A stretch of DNA of 64,000 nt from Brasenia schreberi. Lineage: Eukaryota > Streptophyta > Magnoliopsida > Nymphaeales > Cabombaceae. The notes under the pieces were generated by a model. That model saw nothing but the letters and a program-made list of their open reading frames with translations. It had not been told where the DNA came from and searched no databases. The stretch is from the NCBI GenBank assembly GCA_036023115.1, contig JAYKKT010000074.1, forward strand, positions 11,831,001 through 11,895,000, given 5' to 3'. Shown in pieces: positions 11,155 through 23,100 of the stretch. The position numbers and the translations under genes were made by a program. The stretch's first letter is position 1; every line of letters begins with the position of its first letter.

Positions 11155-14100
11155 GAATCATTCTTAGAAGATTTAAAGGCTCTAAGACCTGATCTTTGTG
11201 TTACAGCTGCTTATGGCAATATCTTGCCTCGAAAGTTCCTTGAGATACCATTATGCGGTTAGTTGATTAGGTCTAGTTATGTTTTCTGTAAGTAATAAGA
11301 TTTTCTGCTGGTGATTTTAGCAATTGAAACAAAATAGTTGGCAAGAATAGTGAGCAACCATTTTGGGTTAAAGAAACATTACCTGCCATTTCCAGTGGCT
11401 GCTCTTTCACAGATATTATTCAAGTCTTAATATTTTTCTTTTTCAGAATATGTCCAAGTCTTAAGATGGATCCCTTAAACCCATAACTAGGGAAAAGAAA
11501 AACACAATGTGACGGAGCAACTCTAAAACAATGCTTCTGATGTATGTGGGAAAAATTAATCAATACTGGTTTAGAATGCATCTTTGACTAATACCACCGA
11601 AGCACTCTGGCCTATTCAATCTACGCTAAAACATTATCCAGAAAACTAAGACATGTAAAATGAATGTTCAAATATGTGCTTTGCTTGTGCAGGATCTAGG
11701 GATACACGTGTTCTGGAGAGCGTCGATCTCCTGTCTTTGCAGACATCCTTACTCATTAGCCATCTGATATGGCATATGGGTGCAAAAACATGCCTAACCA
11801 AATGAAGAGGAATCTCTGATATACCTTAAGCTTGACTGTGTTTTCTCACACGTTGGGGGTGGTGGTGGTGTCTAGAGGGTTCAACATGAGGAATTCCGTT
11901 GGGGCCTCACCAACCCCAATACTTATTCATCATGCTTAACTTCAGAGTTCTGATGGGATATGATGCACAGCTAAATTTGGAAGGGGCATGTCTTTTCAGT
12001 GCTGGAAAAGTCGCACCTCAGTCTTGAATAATTCGACATTGTAATGATGGTTGTAAGATACCTGGTGCAACTTTCCTTCTTCACTTTTGGGTAACTTCGT
12101 TTTGGAAATAGGGCCAGCCAAATTAATGAATTATGATAGTGTAAACAAGTTGGAGTTAGAAAAATGACATCTATCCGAACCAACTTCGATCAAAACTTGT
12201 CATCATTTCTTTTGATGGTTTGGCCTAGGATTCTGATATTGTTTGGAGTACGAAAAATAAATGACACGGAAGCCAAAAACTTTCCATGGTTATTCTTGTT
12301 GTGGGAATGGGTTCGTGTTGACAAGAGATTGGACAAAACAGATGTAGTTTCTGTCCTACTTGGAGTCTTCTAATTATTGCTCTAAATACGTAATGATGTT
12401 ATGATGATCTCAACTCTGGAAGTTATGCAGCCTTCTGCAATTATCTTTCTTCATATTTCAAGTAGCTTCTGTTTGATTTTATGTCTCTAGCTGCTATATC
12501 AATGCATTTCTTTATAATCATAAAATTATCTTGAGTTCTTCTCAGAAAGAAAAAGTGTATTGAGTTTTGGCCGTACTAATTTAGTGCGCTTAGGAAATTT
12601 AGAATTGTATTGTAAAGCTGCAGATGTTATTAAAACATGCTTTGGCTTTTCTCAATTTTTTTGGATGTTGATACTTCCTGGACTGCTCGGCATTTCTGTC
12701 TTTCTTCTTACAATTTCAGTCATTAGGATGTTTCTCTTTTACCATCTTCTTGTCTGTACTCTAGAAGGATAATCTTTTATATTTTTGTCGACATCTGACT
12801 AGTCTTACTTATAAATAAAGATTTAAAGGAGAGTGTAGTAGACATACAACGATATGGTGACCGAATTATGACGTTGAAATTAGTGTTAGGAACAGAGGTT
12901 TTGAATATAGTTTGTGCTTACGCACCCCAATTAGGACTAGAAGATAGTATAAAGACGGTTTTTTGGGAAGAGTTAGATAAGGTATTTCAAAAGATTCCAC
13001 AAAGGGAGATGATTTGTTTAGGAGGAGATTTAAATGGACATATCAGTAAAGAGGCATTAGGATATCAAGGGATTCATGAAAACTTTGGTTTTGGGGATAT
13101 AAACGAGGAAGGTAGGGAGATTTTAAATTTTGCTATGTCATTTGATCTCTTTATAGTCAATACAATCTTCAAAAAATGAGATGAACATTTAATTACTTAT
13201 AAGAGTGGCTTATCACAAACACAAATTGATTACTTTATTTGTAAAAAAAAGATAGAGCGTGTTGTAAAGATTATAAGGTAATTCCAGGAGAAAACTTAAC
13301 CACCCAATATCGACTTTTAGTTATGGATTTACAAATAAAAAAATGGACAAAGAAGAAAAGAGTGCATCGAGCTATTCAGACTAAATGGTGGAACCTCAAA
13401 AGCGAGAAAGAAGATATATTTAAACAGAAAATCCTTCAATGAGATGTTTGGAATTATGTTGGCACACCCTGTGATATGTGAAACAATATGGCTATACATA
13501 TTAGGAAAGTGGCGAAAGATGTGTTAGGGGTATCTAAAGTAGGTGTACCGGTACAAAAAGAAGCTTGGTGGTGGAGTGAAGTAGTACAAAATAAAATCAA
13601 GGCAAATATGGCATGTTACAAATTATATTATGCTAAGAAAACTAGTGAAACTTTAGAAGCTTATAAAAAAGCAAAGAAGAAAGCGAAAAAGGCCGTTAGT
13701 GAAGCAAAAGCTAAGATTTGGGAGGACTTATATAAAAAACTCAACTCAAAAGAGGGTGAAAGAGATCTTTTTAGGATAGCTAGGGCTAGAGATAAGAAAA
13801 CTAAAGATCTTAATTATGTTAGATGCATAAAAGATGAGGATGAAAAAATTCTAGTGGCAAATGATGATATAAGAAATAGATGGAAAAACTATTTTTATAA
13901 TCTTTTTAATGAAAATAAAGATGTTAGTATTAGTTTAGGAGATTTAGCCAAGTCAGAAAAGTATATAAACCACAATTTCTACCGACGTATTCAAAAGAAT
14001 GAAGTCAAAGAGGCTCTTAAACATATGAAGGGTGGTAAATCGGCGGGACCAGATAATATTCCTATAGAAGTTTGGAAAATACTAGGAGAAATAGGAATCA

Positions 14101-17100
14101 CTTGGCTCACAAGACTATTTAATGAAATATGGAAAAACCAAAAGATACCCGAGGAATGGAGAGCAAGTACACTTATACCCATATATAAGAACAAGGGAGA
14201 CATTCAAAATTGTGCAAATTATCGAGGTATCAAGTTAATGAGTCATACTATGAAATTATGGGAAAGAATTATCGAACGTAGGTTAAGACAAGTATCAAGT
14301 ACAACAGAGAACCAATTTGGATTCATGTTAGGCAGATATACTGTTGAAGCGATTCACCTTTTGAGACGTCTTATGGAACATTTTAGAGGAAAAAAGAAAG
14401 ACCTTCACATGATATTTATTGATCTAGAAAAAGCTTACGATAAGGTATCGAGGGAGGTTCTTTGGAGAACTTTGGAAAAAAGAGGTATCCCATTGACATA
14501 CATTAACCTTATAAGAGACATGTACGATGGTACAAAAACATGTGTGAGGATTCAAGAAGGAATCACAGACTTCTTTGAAGTTAATATTGGGTTACATCAA
14601 AGATCACTTTAAGTCCATATTTATTTATAATGGTGATTGATGAGTTAACAAAACATATTCAAGATGAAGTACCTTGGTGTATGTTATTTGTGGATGACAT
14701 TGTGTTAGTGGAGGAGTCTAAGGAAAAAGTTAATAGAAAATTGGAACTATGGAGAGAAACATTAGAAAGCAAAGGCCTCAGACTTAGTAGAACAAAGACA
14801 GAATATATGGAATGTAAGTTTGATCATTTGGCTACTTCAGAGGGCATAGAAATTAAAATTGGTACACATTGCATTCCCCAAAAGGAAAGTTTTAAATACC
14901 TAGGGTCAATTTTTCAAAGTGATGAAAGAATTGATGGAGATGTTACACATAGAATTAATACTGGTTGGTTAAAATGGAGAGGAGCATCTGATATTCTTTG
15001 TGATAAGAAGATACCATTAAAATTAAAAGGTAAATATTATAGAGCAGCAATTAGGCCTGCCATGTTTTATGGTTCTGAGTGTTGGACAGTTAATCATCAA
15101 CATGTACAAAAGATGTCTGTGACAGAAATGAAGATGTTGAGATGGATGAGTGGTCATACAAGAAAAGACCGTATACATAATGAGGTTATTAGAAACAAAT
15201 TAGGAGTGGCACCAATAGAGGATAAAACGAGAGAACATCGTTTAAGATGGTTTGGACATATAGAAAGAAGATCAAAAGAAGAACCTATAAGAAGGTTAGA
15301 AAAACAAAATTTGGAAAGTATTAAAAGAGGTAGAGGACAACCACAAAAGTGTTGGAAAGAAACAATAAAGAATGATCTAGCTTATTGGGAGTTAACGGCT
15401 AACATGGCACACGATAGGGATCTGTGGAAACAAAGAATCCATGTAGCCGACCCCGTCTAGTATGGGAAAAGGCTTAGTTGTTGTACCTGACTAGTCTTAC
15501 TTACAAGTGTCGTTCTTGATTGTGTCTTATCGTCTGCCAGTATTTTCTAGGCAATGTAAATATACATCCCAGCTTATTGCCATTATACCGTGGAGCTGCT
15601 CCTTTTCAAAGTGCATTGCAGGTTTCGTTTCAAATACAACTTTGGACAGATATGAACATGTTTCTGTTTTTGGGTTTCTATTTTGGTTGTGTCATATGCT
15701 CTTTTGGCAATAGGATGGTATCAGAGAAACAGGTGTTTTGCTTGCTTACAGTGTCCGGGCCTTGGATGCTGGACCAATTATTGCAAAGGAAAAACTAGAA
15801 GTTGATGATCATATCAAAGTAACTCCTTCAGCCACTGAAACATTAAATATTATTTTATTATTTGGGTTGTTGCATGGAAAATCTTACCGATGACTTATGA
15901 TTCTGATATTTATCTATGAATCTTAGCCACTGAAACATTAAACATGATATTATTAATGCTTGTAATGTCTACTTTTTCAAGTTTCAACATCTTGAAACAG
16001 TCAACTCTAGGTCGAATTTCTTTTGGCATGCATACTCTTAGGTGTCACTATGCTCTTTTAGTATTTTGGCATTTGGTGTGAGATGGACTTGAAGTCACCC
16101 TTCTACTTAATAACAACTCTATAGACACAGCAAATTGTGAGCTTCAACCCATTTTATCATCTTGGACAATACAGTCACACGTGTGTGTGAGCTGCATCCA
16201 TCTTCCCTTTTGCTTGAGCTTGTCATTTTCTGGTCAGACTCTACTATGAATGTTGAGCCAAGAGTTGTAAGGAAACCGAGAGAAAACTGCATGAATAGAA
16301 TGTGTTCTACGCTCTCACATTACAGATCCAACGTCTTCTACCTAGCTGAATGCCACAAGACTGCAAAATCCAAGTAAACAATTCTGCTCTTCTCGAGGGG
16401 TCCATCTTCGAGATAAGATGGGACAAACTAACTGTAAAGGAACCACCTCTAGTGCAAGCTATGATGTTCAGTCGTCCATATAAAAGTTCAATATCCTGCC
16501 GACAAGATTGTAAGTACAGGTCCAAATGGATTGATATGTGGAATAGCAATAGGGTTCAATAAGATCAATTTCGTCTCACAAATTTCCATCATATCACATT
16601 TTTATGATATTGCTGTGTAACATACTCTCTGCATGTGCACTACTAAAAACCGTGGGCATTTTTGGCTTTTCCAGAAAGACATTATGATGCGCTTATGATA
16701 AGACCAGTAGGCTGCTACTGGATGTTTCTGTTAACGATGGTAGACTAATTATGAAAATAGATTTGGGAGGAAGATCAACGGTCAGTGATTTCTCCTCCTC
16801 CATCTCTATCTGTCTGCCCGTCTTCACTTTTTGCCATCTTCCCTATTATGCATTTTAGGTGCACACCTGAGATACCAAAGTCGATTCATGGTATTAGAGT
16901 GGGAAATTGGAGCATTCAAGTGCCTCGGAGATGCTCAATTACCTTTATTCTTCCTAAGATTGTCTTCTTTGATTCATTCTCCTCCTTTTCACCTTCTTTC
17001 TCTTGTAAACCCCTTTCATCTACAGCTCTTTCAGATCTGAACATTATCCTCGTCTTATTCTTCCTGTCTTGTTTTTCTGTTGAGTATGAATGTTACCCTA

Positions 17101-20100
17101 TCTTCCTTGTTTCTCCCTTTGCAAGTTTCTTGATTTAATGACTCTTTCTCACCAATGCTGTTCTCGGTTCTTAAGTTCTTCTGCCCTTGCAATCAGATAC
17201 CACGTTTTTCATGCTGAAGGGAATATATAGGGAATATGAGTCTTCGTTTTTCTAGATAATTTGGGGAGTGTTTGAAGAAACTCATAGGAATAATGTAGGT
17301 TCCAAGGGCATGGCTTGGTTTTTGTCAGTTTGGTTGTGCTAGGCAGAGAAGAGATAGTAAAAGGGAAAAACATGTCCATTTCTTTGTGTTCAGTTTTTTT
17401 CCAGAGCCTGTCATCTCTTCCTGATCATGCCATTTATATTGTTTTATGTTCCTTGCATGTTTCCCTAGGTTACGAGGAGCTAGTTATCTGGTATTGTCTG
17501 AGAGTAACTGATGTTGTCTTCCCTTCTTATTACCTGTTGTTCTTGTATTTCATCTGTTTCCTTGTCATTTCCTATCTCATTATCACGGATTCCAATGTTC
17601 AACCTCGCATAAAACCTAACCTCTCATTCTCTTTTCAACAACTTGTTCAAAACCTTTTTACGGACCATGAAAAGTTAAAAACATCCATATATAATACAGA
17701 CAGACCGGTGCCATTGCATGCACACACACACAACTAAATATATGTACAACTAATACTATCATCTTCATGAATGGACAGAGAGGAACTTAAAAGTGCTCTG
17801 AAGGAAGTCTTTTATAGAGACGAAACACCAGAAAATTATGCCGTAGCTAAATTTTCAACCTCATGGACTGGGTTAGTGGTGATAGAAAGTTGTGGCATGA
17901 TGTTTAGTAAAGGTGCAATTTATAGCAAATGACTGTGACTTGTGACAAGAGATTTGAACTATGGATCAGTCCTTATATTAAATACGATGAGGACAATAAC
18001 CTTCAACAAAAAGAAATGGTGAATGGTTGTTAGATGTCTATTGCATGTTGGGTTTACATCATTGGACACAATTGTAGATAGTAGTACTAAGACTGGCAGA
18101 AAAGTTGAAACTCGTCTGGGCTCTAACTCTTCATCTTTCATCATACAAAGCAACTTTGGAGAGTACAAATTTGCTTCAATATGCATTTTCTTAATTTTTG
18201 AGGCCATATTATTTAAATGTAGTTCAGTTATAGTTAGCTGTTTGATTGTAGCAGTATTAACTAGAAGTAATGGTAATTGCCATGTAGGCACCGGAACTGC
18301 TTTCCATACTATTTGATCAAGGTATTTCTTTCGAATTCCTCATCAAAAAGAGTTCTTCATTTATAAGCAGTAGTTCTTGTTTCTAATGAATGGGAACATA
18401 TGCTAGTCTTTTAGTCTTTTGATGCATCAAAGTAATGTCCAGAATCTGTAGTAGTAAATCCGACAAAGTTTTATGTTGGCTGTCAGATGCCTAATGCAGC
18501 TGTCCTTCTTTCACATTCAGGCTTGGGACTATGATTTAGCTTTTGTTGAGTTAACTGTTAGCATGACATGGGATCAAGCTCTATGAAAACATAGGATCCA
18601 TGTAGCCTACCCCAATAAGTATGGGAAAAGGCTTAGTTATTGTTGTTGTTATGTGTGAAAGTAACTTATTGATCTCCATTTTGATCCCCTAGTTGAACCA
18701 ACAACACAGGAATGGGTAGATGTTTGATTATTCTAATTTGCATTGACATGTGACCAAATCATTTTGTCCAACTTCAACAAGTAACCAATTCCACAGTTAA
18801 TTTACCTTCTGGACCACGTGAATTTATTCCTAAAGAAGAAAACTGGAAGGAAGAAAAACACTCTGTTACTTGATACCATCTAGAAATGGAAAGCAAAATA
18901 TGAGAATTGATAAGGTGGATAAACTATATCATTGCAGGAAACTTTTCATATCTGGTTATGAGCTTTTATTGCTGAGAAATAGTGCAAGAAATTGGAATTA
19001 TGTCATATTACATGACAAACTTTTATCTATTTTCTTGCAAAGATCAATTATATAGATGATCTTTATGCTCTTGATTTAGCAATAAATTTGTGATGCTGGT
19101 AAAACTGTCATGCATTACATGCAGTGTTGTCTGACGCATATCGTATCGTGTATCGCTGGGCTCCACGATACGGGCGTATCGTATCGTATCGTATCGTACT
19201 TTAATATTAAAATAATGCAAAAAATAATTAAAAATTAATAAAAAATAGTAAAAAAAAGATGAATAAAAAATCAGGAAAAATTTGATAATTGCTTTAAATT
19301 CATATAATGTAAGTTTAGTACAGATTGAGCATTCAACATTGAACAATTGCATCCAAATTTACATATTTTGAATCCAAAAAATAAAATACAGACATAGTTT
19401 ACACTTTACAGTACACTACAGTTACATATAATATTACATTTTACAAATTGTAATCAGGATCATCAACTAAATAATCTTCATCTTCTCCTTGTTGCAGATC
19501 CTCATCATCATCAACCACGCCCACACCTTCTTCTTCAAAATCAAATTCTTCATCTCCATAATGTTGTTGTGCTCCTTCCAAATTAATCCAGGCAACGTCT
19601 TCTTCTGTTAGAAGGGCATTTTCTTCAGTGTCTTCCATAACCCAATCTTCTAATATATCAAAATTATCCAAACTTATTGGATCAAACTGACTTTCTTCTC
19701 TATTTACTTTTTTTAATTGCCTACGACACAAACAAAGATAAACAATTAGTAAGTAATATTAACAATTGAAAACTGAAGTTAAATAATATCGAATTGAAAA
19801 TTTGAAAGTAATACAACATTACCTTTCACGAAGGCGCATGTTACAACGAATATAAACCAAATCATTAAGCCTTTTGTGTTCCAACCTGTTGCGCTTTTTT
19901 GTATGGATGTGTTCAAAAACACTCCAATTTCTTTCACAACCTGTTGCACTACAGGTTTGGCTTAAGACTCTAACTGCAAAATCTCTAAGGTTTGGACAAT
20001 CACTTCAAAACCTGTTCCACCAAACATCTGTAAAAAAAATATAAACATTAGAGACATAATAATCCACAGTAATGTAAGATGCAACTTAAATATGAAAATA

Positions 20101-23100
20101 AACAATGTACCTGGATGCATCGTAGAGCGGTTGCGAATTGCAACAGGCAAACCCATCAAGTGAAGAGCATTATCATATATCTCCATCTCTCGATGTATCA
20201 CATCTACTATGCTCTCATCAGGGACTAATCTGTCGATGCATTCAATGATTCCTCGATTAACCTCACCGTCCCTTTTGAAGGTTGCTGAGTACCTCAATGA
20301 TGGGTTTAGATAGTAGGCTGCTGCATGAATAGGCTGATGCAATTGTTTATTCCATCTACTATCAATTATTTTCCACACGGACACATAATCTCTTTTTTTT
20401 CCATTAAAGTTATTTCTGATTGCTTCTTTTGTCCTGTCCATGGCTTCATAAAGGTAGCCCATAGATGGTTTCTCCTCGCTGTCAGTCAATCTCAAAACTT
20501 TCACTAAAGGACAAGTAATTTTCAATAATCTGATACATGCATTCCAAAATGAACTTCTAAAAACCGTTTCTGCAATCTCATTTAACTTTCTGTTCCTTCT
20601 GTTTTGTGGCAACTCTGCAAATTATTGCCACTCATCTGAGGAGAACATTCTCTTTAAAGCTTGCTTCTGTCTCACAATACTCTGTACAGATAAGAAGTTT
20701 GTTGCGAACCGAGTTGCAGCTGTGCGAAGAAGCTCTGCACCTTCTGTGTATCTCCTCATCATACATAAAACAAATGCATGGTTGTAAATAAATTTTGTAA
20801 TATCTTGGCAACACTCAGTTGCTGCCTTTATTTTATCCATCTCACCAATGTCCTCGAGGATGAGATCTAAACAATGGGCTGCACATGGTGTCCAGTAGAA
20901 AGTCCCATAAATATCAGCTAACTCCTTTCCAGCTGCTTTGTAGTTAGCTGCATTATCTGTAATCAATTGGACTATATTTTCTAGCCCAACCTCTTGTATA
21001 ACCTTATCAAATTCCTCTCGTAGGATCTCTACAGTGTGCCTCTCCTCTGACATATCTAGAGATCTCAAAAACATGAGTCTTTTAGGATAATATACAAGAA
21101 AGTTTAGCAATGTCCTTCCTCGCCTATCGGTCCATCCATCTGCCATGATAGTGCATCCTGTTTCCTTCCACGATTGTCTCAAAGTCGAACAGTATTGCTG
21201 CACTTCAATCACGGTCTGATCTAATATCTTCTCTCTCAACTTCTGATAAGAGGGCATCCTGTATCCTGGACCAATGTTAGCAATTGCATCTGCCATTGCT
21301 TGAAAATAAAAACTGTTTGCTGCATTAAATGGAATGTATGCATCATAAAACCATCTGCCCATTGCAAGGTCTACTTGATCGTGCAGTTGTTCTGAAGCCA
21401 TAACAGCACGAATTCCTGGCTGAGCACCAGGTGTAGTGGAAGGAGGAAAGAACGAATGTATGCTACAAGAAGAAGCTCTTCCTCTACTCCTTCCTGAACT
21501 TCCTCTTCTGCCACCTCCAAACTCTTCAGCTGCAACCCTCTTTCCTCTGCTAGGTACTCGCGAACTGCTACTACTAATATCTGTTCTAGCATCTGAAGGC
21601 AAACTATTAGTGAATCCAACTCCAGTGGCAGTAGCATCATCAGCTTCTTCACACATATGGAAATCATCCTTTTGTTGTCTCCTTTCCTGTATGCTCTCAA
21701 TCATCTGCAAGCATTGCTATTTAATACCTTTTGGCACACTTCTAACTCTGCCTGTGCATGGAGCAACTTCTTTCCTCGTTCCTGCTAGGTGGTGTTTCAA
21801 CCTTGAAATTCCACCACTAACCACCTTTTCACAAAATAAACATCTGATTTTTAACCTTGAACCCTCAACTGGTATACCCCACTACCATGCCGGATCATCA
21901 GACTTTGAATGAGAGTCTCTACCACCCCTTCCTGCCATCTCAATGGAGTACTTTAATTCAAACAAAAACCTGAAAATAAAAGTACTTCGTAAATCCCCCA
22001 ATCTTCAAATAACACTCAAATCGAGTGTCTCCCACTTCATGAATGCAATAAAAATCATATACACACACTTAATAACTTCATATTTTGTCATTCAAAAAAA
22101 AAAAACCGAAATAACACAAAAAACAATAAATATAAAGGAAAAAAAGGAAAAAAATATTAAAAATATACCTAAATCCGAGTTTGGAGGCTTGGACGGACAC
22201 CGTAGGGCACGATTTTAGAGCTTTGAACACCAAGGAGGCGAAAACCGACTCTTAGAGAGCTTAAAGAACCCAAAAGGAGAGAGGAAACCCGCGAAAAATC
22301 ACGGGTTTCTCTCGGGCCAGGACCCTTTATAAGGGTCCCAGGGCGTATCGCCCGTATCGTACGATACGATACGGGCGATACGGTGCGATATGGGCCGTAT
22401 CGCACGATACGGTGCGATACGCCCGCACCTGCGATACGGGACCCCGTATCGTATCGTGTATGATACGGACAACACTGATTACATGAGATAGGAATATCCA
22501 ACTGTTACACATCATATGACCTAGGAGTATTATAACTGCCAATAATAACCTTCATTTATTTTTGTCTTTCTTGGAAGCATATCCTCTTTGTTCTTTTTCC
22601 CCCTTGATAAATAAGGAAGTTTATTGATTAAGCACCAAAATGGTGCACCATGTACATGAAGATGGAATAGCATAAACTGAATAAATTCCAATACCAGTGG
22701 CGGACCTACATAGAGGCGAGGTGGGGCAGACTCCCCACCTGAAGTTTTAAATATCAATAACAAAACTATAGCTTACAATGGAATCCTTGGTTATGATACA
22801 TAGTTCACACCACTTTAAACATGGGCTATTCGCCCCACTTGATGCCAATTTCTGGATCTTCCACCATCCATTGCAATCTGAAAATAATTGTCTTCCTTGA
22901 AAAAACAAAAGATTATACTAACTCTTCTTTACCTCGGTCAAGGATCTTTATCCATAACAATGTTGTAAGTAGCAGATTAGTCCCATGCCGCACAAGGATC
23001 GTATATATGATTCTTTGTTTCTACATAATCCTATCATAATTTATAGAATCCATGGTAAATAAGTCTCACCAAATTTTATGCCGTTTGTCGAAAGCCTAAT

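Larger units (their letters stand above)
19122..22477 (-). mobile_element. Complete hAT transposon with BED/DUF659-type transposase (defective)
   Basis: A 3356-bp element is bounded by a perfect 8-bp target duplication, attacatg (19114-19121 and 22478-22485), and perfect 10-bp terminal inverted repeats CAGTGTTGTC. Both ends carry dense subterminal repeats based on GTATCG/CGATAC. The transposase lies between them on the minus strand. The element is inserted in the 12.7-kb intron of the formyltransferase gene, antisense to it. Both termini are intact, so it could be moved by a transposase supplied elsewhere even though its own gene is broken. Confidence 0.95.

Noticed and set aside
19441..19731. 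Acidic 96-codon frame as an independent small gene
   Set aside because: It is the last exon of the hAT transposase; the acceptor at 19721 and the phase join it to the dimerisation exon.
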